Shown here piece after piece: positions 14,001 to 27,060 of a DNA stretch of 64,000 nt (its first letter is position 1; each line of letters opens with the position of its first letter). Source of the DNA: Tomocerus qinae. Its lineage: Eukaryota; Arthropoda; Collembola; Entomobryomorpha; Tomoceridae. Where the stretch lies: the NCBI GenBank assembly GCA_020055645.1, contig CM034548.1, positions 13,702,001 through 13,766,000 of the forward strand. The letters are read 5' to 3'. The notes beneath the pieces are model-generated. The model was not told the origin of the DNA. It ran no database searches and was given only the letters and a program-made list of their open reading frames with translations. The position numbers and the translations under genes are program-made.

Positions 14001-16940
14001 TATAATTTTCTAAGTATTCACACACGTAAGGCAATATGTTAGGTATATGTAACTGTTGTGCTGGGATAAATATATTAGAGATTAGTTTTATTGATGCAGA
14101 TGAGTATATAGGAGGGATGATGATGTCAGTGTGTCTCGTAGTGTGTGTACGTAGGCAGTTAATGCAAGAGAGGGAGGCAAGCACACACTTTACATGACAA
14201 AAAATGACAAATGACACTAAAGAACTGGGACTGTGAGACGATAGGAAAGGATAGCTCCAACTCCCACAAGGTTTTCCAACGATTGATTTCCATTTAAGTA
14301 CCATCGAAAGCTCTCGGGATCATGAATTATTTAGTGATTGTAACTACAAAGGATAAAGTCGGCATGGGATCCGACAACTTAAACTCTCATCCAACTACGA
14401 GAGAATGGTGTATTATTTCCTAGAAGCCTGTCACAAATACATACATAAAGAGAAGAGTGACTTACTCACAATGAGACAGTTTCCCAGTCAAGAAAAGCTA
14501 ACACCGCGATAATAACACAACACACACCCTCCCAGACACTTATTCCTACCTACCTATACAATACTTACTACACCCAACCAACTAGTAACTGTAACTTCGG
14601 TGACTCAAGTGTTTTCCTCTACTACTCGATAAATCCACCGGATAGTCGCACACTGTTTCACTTTCTTGCACGCGTGCAGATCTCTTTCCTAGTTTTACTA
14701 CTTTCCTCCGGCATCCCTTCATCCACTAAATACATTTGTAGTAATGAGTCCTTCCTTACTCACTCCTCTTTACACACAATCGCATGTAACCATGCATTTC
14801 ATGCAACCTTTTAACAACTTCTATTCAGCCTTATTTCAACCGGAAATGTACTACTGCAAAATCATGCATTTTTTACTTTCATTGATGATTTTCTTACAAA
14901 ATAGTGTCCTGATATACTTTTAACAATTCCTTGCAAATTTATTTTCGGAATTCTTTAACGTTCATTTAAAATCGTAATAACAGGATTTTTATGGTTTTTC
15001 TATACAGTTTGGATTAAAAGAAAGAAGAAATGATTAATGAGTGAATGAGTGCTAAAAGTTACTGGTGTAGCTTCTATACAAAGGATTGTTAAAGCAGAAA
15101 GAATTTATTTACAACAGAAATGAAACGTCTGTAAAGTTTATGTGGCATGTATATGAGAAAAATAAATACACTTGGTATGTTGATAAACTTGTAGTTGACT
15201 ATAGAAAGTTTGTATGGAATGAACTACTTATGTATGTCAAAAACCCAAGTTGGCAACTTTTTTAAATACTAGTGCAGCGTAGTTTAAGTTGTTCAGGAGC
15301 AAAATAGCGCCACAAATGTCAAAAGTTCTTTACAATCAATTTGAGAGTTATTAAGTTGACTTAAATGTAGTAAAACAAGATATAGGAATGACTTTTGTAT
15401 GAGTAGAGTTCCGAAAAGTACGTAATAGGTGGCAACGACTTATACCATAAACTACTTAGCCCCTATAAATATAAAAGTCAAGTCACTCAGAAACTAAATA
15501 TACATAAAGTCTTTAGTTACAGCTCTGAAAGTGTATTAAAGTCGGCAACTACCGAAAGTTTCCCCATAAATGCGACAGCTGAAACAAAACCATAAAAATT
15601 GTATGAATAAAAACATGCACTCTTTCCTAAGCAGTACTTATTAGTACTACTTCCTCCATAGCCTCCATTTAACTGGCATGATATTTATTACAATGTATGC
15701 CCATTTACCTGTATCGGTGCCTGCACCTACTATTTCATCGCAATACGGGAACAGGGGACCACGACAACTTACACTTTTATTACTTATACATTCTCAAACC
15801 CCGAAACATTTAGGCAATCGCAAACAAAGTATAATATTACATGCAACTGGAAACATAATATAGCCAACTTATTTAATACATAGCATCCGACCGTCCTAAA
15901 ATAATACGAGCACAATATATAATTTTGTTCTGTGTACTATAATATCTAAATGTATGGCACGTGATACGTTCTGTTCATGATAAGGGGTTGAAGTGTAATC
16001 TCTGGATATATTTATATCATAACTTTCTGTGTGAATATTATTTAGCGGTATGTTGAAATGAATTCATATTTGGCACATCCCTAAGTAAAGATATCAAAGA
16101 TGAGAGAGGCTTACCGTTAAGTCTGTCTTTAAGGAGAAGAGAGCTTCGTGGGTCGAAATTACTGAAAAGTGGAGAGGCATTTAGATCGAGAGCATTATGA
16201 TGCGGGAGATTAGACTGTCCGAAAATCTGGAAATTAGACATTGGGCGGTGTGCAGGAACTCTGATAACATGATTGGGAGGTGAGGTGAGTGGACACGGGA
16301 AGTTCGGGAGGAATATCGACGTGTATCCAAATACAGGGAAAGGGTTCATTCCGCTGCCATTATTACTGCCCACACTGCTAGGAGGATTGGAAGAGACCAC
16401 GGAGTTGGCACCGTTGTGTTCCGACCCGCTGTGGAGATTCGCCGAGGACACGAGGTGGGAAGTGTGATGATTCTGGAGATGGTGATAATTAGAACTGTGG
16501 TAATTGGCGGTGACACAATCCCGCTCCCGACACCGCTCTTCCTCCTGCTCTTTGTCTTCAATCTCGGGTTCGGACTCATGCTCTTCCGCACGACTCCCCG
16601 CCACGCTGCCCGCCTCGTGTCCGTCGTGGTCGCTGTCTGAATTCCGGACATCGACGTCCGAGTCAGATGTATGTCTCTCGTCCTCTTCGTGCTGGACGTG
16701 GCGGTGGAGCTGATGCGGAAGGTTGTCGTTGCTGCCATGGCTGGAGTTGGCTCGTAGGGAATGATTGTTGTTGTGGTGGTAGTGATTGTTATTCTGTCGG
16801 TCTCCGCCGCTCAGGAGCCGGGAAATGGAAAAATTGAGCGATGGAGAACAGGCAGTCGCGGATTTGTCCGATTTGTCAGAACTCACTTCCGCCGTCTCCA
16901 TTTCTGAGGAGATAATTGTTTCCTCACTCATCCCACACAT
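4827..16940 (-). CDS. C15: C15/TLX-class homeobox transcription factor, three coding exons
   Basis: Joined exons 16940..16115, 13345..13117 and 5067..4827 give about 431 residues. Phases agree at both junctions: a split Ala codon, then a split Arg codon. The product is a nuclear homeodomain transcription factor; the insect C15 (clawless) gene patterns distal appendages together with other homeobox genes. The homeodomain is at about residues 296-355 with Trp48, Phe49, Asn51 and Arg53. Thr at position 47 ([12 protein letters not shown]) is the TLX/HOX11 hallmark. [19 protein letters not shown] precedes it and [13 protein letters not shown] follows it, both TLX-specific. An eh1 Groucho-binding motif (FSISRLL) lies near residue 37. 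Between them is a long His/Asn/Ser/acidic-rich linker. The tail [15 protein letters not shown] resembles insect C15. Lengths fit the family. Identity as C15/TLX is firm; expression is not testable here. Confidence 0.95.
7355..7374. repeat. (AGGT)n microsatellite
   Basis: Five tandem AGGT units within C15 intron 2. A similar run recurs at about 49953-49968. Confidence 0.9.
10408..10665. mobile_element. hAT-type MITE (non-autonomous)
   Basis: The 258-bp element is flanked by a perfect 8-bp duplication CACACAAC (10400-10407 and 10666-10673). The left end starts CAGAGTTGCGAAT and the reverse complement of the right end starts CAAGGTTTCGACT, matching at 9 of 13 positions. The interior is largely palindromic: GGGAAAT motifs repeat on the plus strand in the left half and as ATTTCCC in the right half, like subterminal transposase-binding repeats. 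An 8-bp duplication with CA..TG-type ends fits hAT. There is no transposase, so it would depend on a partner element. It lies inside C15 intron 2 and does not touch a splice site. Confidence 0.85.
13117..13345 (-). CDS. C15: C15 coding exon 2 (most of the homeodomain)
   Basis: The acceptor TTGTTTCAG is followed by CC, which completes an Ala codon with the G of exon 1. The exon encodes [13 protein letters not shown] and homeodomain positions 1-56, plus two bases of the Arg at position 57. The donor is TGGAG|GTGAG, phase 2. The 229-bp length fits both phases exactly. Confidence 0.95.
13346..16114 (-). other. C15 intron 1 (2.8 kb)
   Basis: This is a GT-AG, phase 1 intron between the linker exon and the homeobox exon. 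It is AT-rich. The open frames inside it have no family resemblance and look like chance frames. I see no mobile element with recognisable ends. Confidence 0.85.
16115..16940 (-). CDS. C15: C15 coding exon 1 (eh1 motif and low-complexity linker)
   Basis: The ATG is at 16940-16938, with an in-frame TAG nine bases upstream. A second ATG (MSEET) follows nine bases later and could be used instead. The exon carries the eh1 motif, a His/Asn-rich run, an acidic Asp/Glu/Ser stretch and a Pro-rich end, finishing in KDRLN. That matches the KDRF-type end of vertebrate TLX exon 1. The donor is ACG|GTAAGC, phase 1. Base composition is clearly more GC-rich than the introns. Confidence 0.92.
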
Positions 16941-17960
16941 TGAGATCTATCAGTTCCACTCACTTAACTTGGCACACGATCAATCCCCACGTTTTACTCA
17001 ACTATATCCTCCACGCTAAAAGAATCTATCAGACAAATCAAAATGAGTCAATGCTCTTCTATATTTATTCCCATTTTATTTCTCACCAACCAACACTCAC
17101 ACTTTTTACTATAGAGTCTCAAGATCTTCTTCCCCTTGAGATTTTCTTGTACCACTATGTGATTCAAAAAAAAGTATTTAATTCTGCCACAAACGAAAAG
17201 AGATTGTGGCTGAGTATCACTTCTGAACTATAAAGTGAGCACTTTAGCAGATCGCGGAGAGATTGGATGAATCTCGCTATAAAATAGTTTTGGAGTGTAA
17301 GTAATTGATGTTTTCTCCGTGGTATCCAACTAACTAAATGAGGAGTCAATTGATGAGGCTCGTCTCACTCCCTCGGAAAGTCTCAGTCTATACTATGACA
17401 AGATTTCAGGATCTGTGCAAGGTTTCTTTCGATAATCTGCCTATTAGTCGACTCGGAACAGAGTGCTTGCACGTTCAAAACGAGTTCCTCTCTTTCCCTC
17501 TCGGCTACTCACACACACACAAGGCACTCATACATATACACATACACACACCACAGAATGTTTTTATGAAGTTTGGGGCCAATGCCAAAGCGGAGTCAGA
17601 GCAAAGGAAGGGAGCTCGGAGTGGTACTCAGTGAATAGTTGGTCCTGTCGTTGTTGGGCGAGGGAGAACGGAGCAAAGGCCAGCCAGAGAGATAGAGATG
17701 AAGAGGAGCAGAGAAATAGAGATAGCAAGTACAAAAAGATGTGGAGTGGATCAGGGCAGCGAGGCCAGGCCATAAGCCAGACGATTAGTCCGGAGCAGGA
17801 GGCGGAAGCCGCGCCTCCCACAGCCGCCGCCCTCCAATCCTCAGTCTCTCCCTCCCATGGGGTACTCGGCCGTCACTGCTCCACTCCGACTTCAAGCCAC
17901 CCACTCCATCCATCCAATACACAAAATCATATCCATCCACAACAAAACAGACAATAATCC
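16941..17960 (-). promoter_or_regulatory. C15 5'UTR/promoter region, GC- and GA-rich
   Basis: Directly upstream of the C15 start codon the composition changes. About 17640-17740 is rich in GAGA-type motifs (repeated AGAGA on the plus strand). About 17760-17890 is rich in GCC/CCG. This contrasts with the AT-rich surroundings and fits a 5' leader and core promoter for C15. No TATA box at a convincing distance was found. The long open frames on both strands here follow from GC and purine bias and are not supported as genes. Confidence 0.4.
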
Positions 17961-20900
17961 ACTTCACTTTGTTCCGTCCACTCAAATTCTCACACACAGC
18001 TTCACTTATCCTTAGTGCCGCTCTGTGGATTGAACTCAATGGATTTTATTCTGACTCAATCATTTTCTGTGACTAACTTTATTCTTTCCATCTCACAACT
18101 CCACTGCACTGCAGTCACAACTCTATGCGCCACATTACTATACATCCCTCAACTATTTATGATGACTCCTACATACCATTTCCAACGAATTTTATTATTA
18201 TTCATCCCTAATCATATACGTCAACTACTCCAGCTTTTATCTTTTCTCTGTCTCCAGATTTATCCTTCAGATGCCAATTTTTAATGCATGAAATCTGTTA
18301 TACTACCTAAGTGGAACACAATAAATTTTAATGTAGTCTGTGCCCATGCACTTTCCATTTCATAAATACTACCTACTATTCTCAAATGTGGAATGCGTTT
18401 AATTGGATTTTCATCTATTTCAGTTACTAAATTTGATAAACTACGACGGAAGATTCATAGATTCAAGAGAAACAAATTTATCATTGCAAAAGAATTTTTG
18501 TTTTTTGGTGGTTATGCCTAAATAAGTTATTTTCGATAAAAAAGAAATATAGCAAAAGTACTAGTGTTGACTGTTGTAGCGTAATGTATTTAAATTGTGG
18601 ACTACTACATGGAAAGCTTTAGATTGTTGGATATAATACTATATAGAAACATTGTATAGGGGAAGGAGTTAGTAAATGTTAAGTGCATAGTGGATGGATT
18701 GTATTGGATTATGGTGAGATGGAATATCGTTGAATCACAGAGGGTTGTAATAATGAAATTGTCAATTTACGTACTCCAATTCTCCCAAGTGTTTCTTTCC
18801 TATGTGGTTACTGGTTGCTAGTCATTGTTAAGGAGCCGCCTTAATACAATAAAAGAATGCAATTTGTCTGGATTACAATCACAATTGATAACTTGTTCCG
18901 TGAGATTTTTACTCCAATTTTTACCTACATCATCATACTGTTTCAAATCATAAAGCAATATCATAAAGTGACTCTTTCTTAACTTCATTGCATACCAATC
19001 TGTATATACTAGGGTCATAGCATAGCAAACCAACACATTTAGGAGAAGAAGATATATTATCTCTGTGTGTAGGTATGCACAAACTATTAAAGTATTTTGC
19101 TGAATTTTGCATTCCATTATTGCTTCCCATTACCATTTATTACTTATATAGTAGTCGAAAAGAGCTGCTGCGATGAGATTGCTATTGCAGTCAGGTTAAG
19201 CGAAGTGAATTGAATGCCCTTTTGTAAATGTAAATGATAAGTAATGTGGCATTATTGTCCGTATCATGTACTCACTACTACTCAACTAACTCACATGTAC
19301 ACTATAGAACCAACCATGTAAATATATACCTTTGCAATAATATGATCATTATGTTCCTACACGTCTCATTTCATTTCCCCGTTTGCTATCTGCAGCCTCA
19401 GCAACTACTACGTTGCTGTGTAATAGGACACCATACTAAACCTATTAGCTAGAGTATAATATTGTGTACCTATTTAACTTAATAGCAATCTGCATTGTTT
19501 CACATCCGTTTCAAAAACAGGATTGTTCAGTTCAGTTCATTACAGTGCAATGGCTATGCGTTTACTCTATTATTTATAAGATAATATGTCATTTGCAGAT
19601 TAAAGTTAATCTAAACTAATGCAATATCTTTTCGTCATGGTTCGGAAAAAGGATTGACCAGACCAAGACGTAGAGAACAGACTCGATATCTTAATACTTC
19701 ATGCTTTAGCACTGTCATTACACACTAATGCTACCTATCTCTCTACAAAAAAGCCAATAAAGTCTAAAGAGTTACAAGGATATCCACAGCATTTTCAAAA
19801 AAAATTAAAAAGAATAATTATATGTATTGTTCTATAACTAATTGTAAATATGGCACATGGCAGAAAAGGTATGCATTTGACAGCAGCGTGTTGTCAGTAG
19901 CCAACGAATGAAAACGCCATCCAAATGCCTTTCCTATTCATACTAAATGCAATTTAGTAGATGGTGAACCATATGGTTCAGCCACAAAAAGGTAAGGCTC
20001 AGTTACACAGGAACTATTACTTCATGCACTGCATGGAAACAATAATAATACGTATAGATCCTCCATTATATATAAAATACCTACCTGTATCTACTATAAG
20101 CCATCCACTACTTATTATTATTGACATCACTTACAAATATAATAAAGAAAGTGCACCATGTCATTTCATGGGTAATTGCAATACACAGAAAAGTCAAACC
20201 CCCAAAAATCTAGACTCTTTAACTAAAGGAAATTGTGTTACATAATATACAAAAATGTTAACGCTAAGAATATATAATATGTCATAATATATTATAGGTA
20301 GGTACATTATAGACAAATTCGTCTGCGTATTAAATGAGACAATTATGCATTCCTCATTAAACTATAACTTTTAGTTAGCTTGATATTATGAAGATCCAAT
20401 TGTACATTATTATTGTTTCCAAAATATTGCGAATTTTAAATGCTCAGTTTCATGAAGCAATCTATGTACATATATGTTCGACGTTTCTATTACTTATAGT
20501 TTGCTGATCCTAAATTATCGTTTGTCATAATTAATTTAAATATATAACAAGACAGTCTCTAAACTTTATAGATGTACATGTGCAAATTTTTACAATACAA
20601 GTGAGATTTAGATTCGATTTTGGGCATCAAATACATAATCAACAGTAGGTTTAAGATCTAAATAATATATTATTTGGAGAGTGATAACTTTCCAACAAAG
20701 AAAGTGAAAAATGAAGAAAAATTGGGCAAAGATATAGTAGCCATGATTAGCTAGGACAATAGGGTAAAATTTTTAAAAAAATTTAGTGTATTTCATGGCT
20801 TAATGGTTTCGAATTATAAATTATTACAAAGTTGGTTTTTACCATAATACACGTGCGTCAGAAATAACCTGAATTTGATAACGTAGTGTATGGTAGACAT

Positions 20901-23900
20901 TTTACAAGCAAGATATTAACCAACATGTAATTGTTTTTATAATTATTTTGCCACGTACAAATGGGTTTTATTGAATTGGCTTGGTGGTTGCATGGAGTAA
21001 CTACTACTATATCGTATATAAGTATGGCTTGACTGGCGCGTACGTAGGTCGTTCCATTTCATCATTAACCTACTCATTTTACTCCTTGAAATGTGGGTAA
21101 ATTTTAGTATCTAGTTATAGGTAAGAATGTATAATAATCATAGATATTAGCCATATTAACTTCAAAATTAATTTATGAATATGCATCGTAATTACTAATA
21201 GCTTTCTATTTGAACCTCTGACGGTAGCACATAATTATGAGACCTGATTCCACATTACCTAATATTATAATAGTATGCTATATGTACGTAGTAACAAGTA
21301 TACATTACTAGGTATAGTATATTTATTTATCTGAAGGATGATGGTGTTACAGTTACACCTTCATATTTACTATTTAATAGGGAAATAGGTGCGTTAAAGC
21401 AATAACGTGTATAAATCTACCTTCGTATTTAGCAATTAATGGAATCTTATTGATTGTAGCAATACGCAAAAAATGTTAGATAGTTAGCGAGTATATCTGC
21501 AATTTAAGGTAAAACGTATTTACTATAGTAGGTAAATACGCACGTATAATTGCGTAATGGAATTAGGATTTTAAGTTGGACAATATTATTGCTGTGTGGT
21601 GGTGCCTTTTGTTTTGAGGTTAGTTGAGATTATTTATTCAAAAGATATAGAGGCATGAGAGTGACGATGAGAGTCGATAGGTTAGATAATAAGTAAGATA
21701 GGGAAACGTGAGTGGGTATCTCATCGTTAGTTGTAATAATTAAAGTTGTGCAATATGGAATCGATATAAAGCCACAACAATAACTTGCAACCACTTTTAA
21801 TGATGAGAAAGAGCTATTACTCACAAGAGGAGATTGAAACTGTAATTATATTGCGTTCTCTGGTTTTATGATGATGGTGGTGGTAGCCTCCTATTTCATT
21901 CCATTCCAAATAATGACTATGGTGAATCCTCTGTCTTTGTCTACTCTAGCAAGAAACAGATATTATAGCTATCTGCTCAGGAGTCAGGAGAGCTCTCAAC
22001 AGACCTAACCTAATATATTTAACACAATTTCGCATTGTGTGTCTGCTCAAACTGCTTACAAAGCTACAAACGGATTTCACTCACATTACTACAATGAGCT
22101 TCAAAATCCTATAAATCTGGAATACATACCTACACACAAACTCCTACTACAGAGCTCAAGCCCACTTCATCTCCCTTACTATAACAACTACTAATGCTCT
22201 ATATTGCATTTTGGAATACTTATTCCACTATTATATAATAATATTATACTTTTGTCTTTTACTGCATCAAATGTTTGACGTAGGGTATATTTTCTGGAAG
22301 ATTAGTAAATTTTGTTGCTCTGAAAACCTAGCTGGATCACTAAAATCTCTACGTGACATAAATGTTGCATTACACTTTTGAGATACCGGGAAAAATATAA
22401 TAGGGTCTTGTTTTTAGACCTCTCAGTACCTGCCTTCAGTTATATAGAAATAAAAAGGGTATCTGTAATGCCATACTTATAATTAACTTGATTCCATCTT
22501 ACTGAGAAGGGATTGTAGCCTAACATAATGTCTTCAATGTATTTGGCAATTGCTCATGTCATAGAAATAATAATATCCGTGGCATTAAACATACATTCAT
22601 GCTTACTATATATGAATATTAATCCACTGAGGCAACATAGGTAAAATTGTTTAGATTCAACGTACTGTGACTCCACTTTCTCTACATATCTATATGTTTT
22701 CATTTATTATTATAAACTGTTTCAAAAATTATGAAAAATCTCTTTTGGTTGTCGTATGTAAGGATGAAATTCAAGATCAAGACTGAGCTTTTTCCATAAG
22801 CGTTTTTAAAATTCCAATGGAAAATGTCGACTTAATGGATGAGAGTCACCTAAAATGAAAAGAGCAGAGTATAAACTGGTCTTAAGTGTCCATCGCCTCA
22901 GTCGATAAAGAAGGGAAACGATACGAACTCCATGCTCAAGGTTTTGGTACACAAGAAAATCTCAAGTCTTAAGCTCTCAAAGTCTCAAGTTCATAAAATA
23001 CACCTATCCCCTACTAAAAATAATCAGAACTCGATGAAATGATTCACAGATTAAATATCGTAGGCGTACCTTTAATTTAAAAATATTTTACCATCCGAAA
23101 GGTGGTCTTCGGTGGCGCAATGTTAGTAGTTTTTTTAATTTCATTGTCTTGGGGTCGGTGGGGTACATTTACAGCGTCTAAAATACAAAAAAGAAATCAA
23201 TTTAATTTTCTTTCTAAAGGTATCAAATCAGTGTCATTATCTGGTTGATAAAAGCGACGGTGAAATTTAATTACCTCACGCAGACACAAAGATCCAGTAA
23301 AAACCTCACAATACGACGAATTTGTCGTAATTTATCATTGCAAGGGCAGTTGTGTGTGTTTGGCATTTTCTTCGTTTCTCCCACGCGACTTCAGATAAAT
23401 ATCTCCCAGCAATATGAGTGAAGGGGTGTTGTTTGAACGTTAATAATGTGTATAGCGTCTAAACTCCAAGTAGAGACGAGTGGCAATTACTTCATTAGCG
23501 CACTGATAGATTATGTTAAATACTAGCAGTACTCAGCCTAGTAAATAATGATTTCACTCACATAACTTTTGAGAGATCGATTCGGTGATTGTGTAGTACA
23601 ATCAGGTTGGTAAATTAGGTAAATTAGTCCCTCGTAAACCCAATTTCTTCTCATGAACGGCACACTAATTTAAGTTACGACAACCAAAACAATTAGGAAG
23701 CATTTCACTTTTTTGTTAAGATTCATTATCAATATTTATCAGTCATGATATAGCTATGCTTAGTACTCCAGCAATTATAATGGATAGAAAGTATTTTATT
23801 GAGAGAAAGCAAAAGTAATACTAATACAAACACCCATTCAATATCAATGTTTATTGTCATTTGCAAATTATTTTAAGTGTATTTAAAAATAAAAGAATGC

Positions 23901-26900
23901 ATGGGATATGGTTCAATACAAAAGAAATATCATATTTGACAATATATTCTGACATTATATTATAATTAGAAAGGAGAAATTATAATTTTACAGTTCCTTT
24001 TTTAATGCATAAATAAATTAAGTGCAATAACACTTTACAATGTCATTTTATGAATTCATCAGAAGAAAGTAAAACTTTCGAAATTTCACAAACGCTTTTG
24101 CTAATAATTAAGTTATTCTAACTTTAAAAGACTTAATTGAAGAGATGTGCGATTATATCAATTCTATAGCATGTAATTTTAAAGAAAATATTTTTTAATT
24201 TGTATGATTTAATTGTACTTAATATATTTAACATTATTTCTATGCAAACGTAGAACCTCCATTACATTTAAAATGAAAAAGTAATATGTGTAAGTCAGAT
24301 GCCTTTTATAATTTTTAATATGAATTAAAGTAATCATGCTTTAATGATAAAATAGATGAGAAAAAGAACATGGTAGTTCTTAATAACTGAAAATGTTGTC
24401 TTGAGTAGTTTGATATTTCTATATTCAATATTTATGTAGGTACGACTTAGAAACGTTTAAGGACATTGATTATCAATTTTCGTTATATTTAGGTTGATAC
24501 AGTCAAAATAGTCAAATATAGTTGATAAAAAAGTCGATCAAATACTAAAACTGTTTCTAGATGAATAGTTTTACCGATTCTAAAGGAAAAATTATTATCA
24601 GCATTAATTAAGCACGCGAGTTACAAAAATAAACCTTTTGAATTTTCATACTTGCATTTCAACGTATTATAATGTATCAAATGACGTCTTCTTCTTTTAC
24701 TTATAGTATAACTGTCAAAATTATGAACCTTTGACTTTTGTAAACCGTAGTATTTTCAACGATGATTTGTAGTGGATAGTGGTGAATAGTGGTAAGTAGC
24801 TGGTGAGTTCTGAGAGATATGAAAATAAGATGCAATCCATATAAAAACGAGTGATGATAGGAGATTCATGTTGCATGTTAAGTCACGGCGTTATCGAAGC
24901 GTATAAAATAGAAGAGAGTAGTACAGAATGGCCACCGGAAATTCGGGGCCAGTGGAGGCAGTGAGTTCAGAGGAGACCAGGCGTATCCTATTGTACTCCA
25001 CTTTGTTATAAAAAGTTGCATACCCAAGGAAAAATAAGAAAATGATTAAGAAAATAAGTTTAAATGATTCAAAAATTCTATACAACTTAAGCATAATATC
25101 ATAGTCTAAAACAAATAACGTTCGTTGTACTGTAAACGAAGGTTTTAATTTATCAACAAAAATTTTCGGCTATATTTAAAAACTTTTTTACTTTCCTAAT
25201 TTTCAATTCAAGCCTGCAATTTTCAAATGTACAAGAAATGTTAATATATTGCTAAATTGCTATGTAAAATACCAATTTGTGATTTTTTTTATAATTTTGT
25301 CTTAAAACTGTAAAAACATACTTGTCAATAGTTTTATAAAATATATATTTTAGCCCATTACTTCTTCAGACATTAAAAGATCATGACTTCTATGAAAAAT
25401 TTAGACGCAAATATTTCAGTCATAGTAGTAAGTGTACTTTATACCAAATTCGCTACCCTGTTTATCTTTATGGAGCAAACGGTTCCTAAGATTTACTATA
25501 AAGTCACCTATCAAATAGTTTGCGGATGCAACATAATCAAAACCTATTTCAGGGTTCCTAAGTGATTGCTTACAGGGATAACAATATTATAGTCATATAA
25601 GAGAACAAAGGGAGGATACGTTATAACTATGAGTTAATGCTAAATATTAAATATACCTGACCAATTACGAGTTTTGTTTTTTGGCCTTAGGTGTTTGTCT
25701 AGTTAGTACGTAAATATTTTGGTATATAAGTGTATGTTTTGGTGTTTGGTCAGAGCTGCAAGTTTTCATTTATTTTTATTGTTCGTGTTCGTTTCCAAAT
25801 GGGAGCCATTATTTGGAAATGGACGTTGGCCACATAACAATAAAAACCTCCAAATTGGACTTTATCGTTGGGTGGCAACTGAATTTTGATTTCTGTGCTT
25901 AAAGTGAAAGACGGCTACGGGTGGAATAGCACAGTCTGCTCTCTCAATTGTTTCCCTTATTCTCAGCTTCCCTTTCTATGGTACTCTAAGTTAATAACAA
26001 CTTAACTGCTATCTTACTTATTTTCTTTCCTTCTATACTACTTACGTGCTCTTCGTCTCCTATAACAAAGTAACAACCAAAACCAGCCCACCAGAAATTT
26101 TTACATCCGCGACTCATTCAATGATACAAGAATAAGTTGCATTGCGCAATGTCAATATAAGCATCTTATAATTCACTCACCCTGCAAAGAAATAATGTCG
26201 AGCACGTAGCATAATATTGAATGCGATATTACTTCTATTTATTTAATGCTTTTCTTCTATAACAATAAGTCTCCTTGCAAGACAACACAGACAAGAATAC
26301 CTTCACTTACTCATATGTGGCAATTATTTAGTTTATACGAATGAATTTACACTTATTTGACAGAAAGTCAGAATCCTTGAGATGAAAGGGCAGAAATAAA
26401 AATTGAATTCATCGAAAGGAAAAAAAATTAATTGAATATTATGTGACATTTCAGTTTTCAGTATCTATATAGAAGTAACCAGTGAGAATGAGACTAGCAG
26501 AAAGGAAGCAATGTATAAGTGTGCGTTATTTTATTATTATGACTTTAACGAAATGAAGAACTGTTTCCTGAACACTGCTACATATAACTGGGGAGATGCG
26601 AGAATACAGCTCCTGTAACTCTCGATCCTGAGATTTTTAACTTGGTACTTGTATCTCTCTCGAATAGATGTGTGGATGTGTCGTTAAAAACGGTCGGGTC
26701 TGGGGCTTCACTTGCCGTTTACTTTATGCTCATTTTGATTAACAGTCGCTAAAAACTACGTTTTTCGCTACAAGTGATTAAATGTGCAGGCATCACTGCT
26801 ACCAAGTAATCACTTGCATTGTACTTCATTAAATCTTCTCATTGATGGTGTGGCCACTATTTAAAGTATGTAGTATTATGTCGGGGCAATGGAAGTGGTG

Positions 26901-27060
26901 GCAAATGTACCGGAGTTACACAACTCATAAAACAATCATAGGCAATAGCAAATTGGTAAATTCTAAATTAATATTAATTCCAAATATCAAACAAGAGAAA
27001 CTCTAAGATTTTCCTTCTGGTTTGCAAATCGATTATCCTGAACGACATTTATTTTGATAA
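17961..27060. other. Gene-poor intergenic sequence upstream of C15
   Basis: No exon with both splice sites and a recognisable domain was found. Sequence is AT-rich apart from GC-richer islands near 23.1-23.4, 25.7-25.93 and 26.65-26.9 kb, discussed as possible enhancers. Developmental homeobox genes often sit beside long regulatory deserts, so an enhancer-bearing function is inferred, not shown. Confidence 0.5.
26771..26816. promoter_or_regulatory. Inverted pair of NK-type homeodomain sites
   Basis: CAAGTGATTA at 26771-26780 is repeated as its exact reverse complement TAATCACTTG at 26807-26816, with 26 bases between. CAAGTG is the NK-2 class core and ATTA a general homeodomain core. A perfect 10-bp inverted pair inside a GC-richer island fits a cis-regulatory element. 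Function is inferred only. Confidence 0.3.

Noticed and set aside
16346-16738. Long overlapping frames on both strands within C15 exon 1
   Set aside because: They are shadows of the true C15 frame in a GC-rich exon.
17463-17957. 164-residue plus-strand frame upstream of C15, with an 85-residue minus-strand frame opposite
   Set aside because: Both fall in the purine- and GC-biased C15 leader region where stops are rare; no domain, and several frames are open at once.
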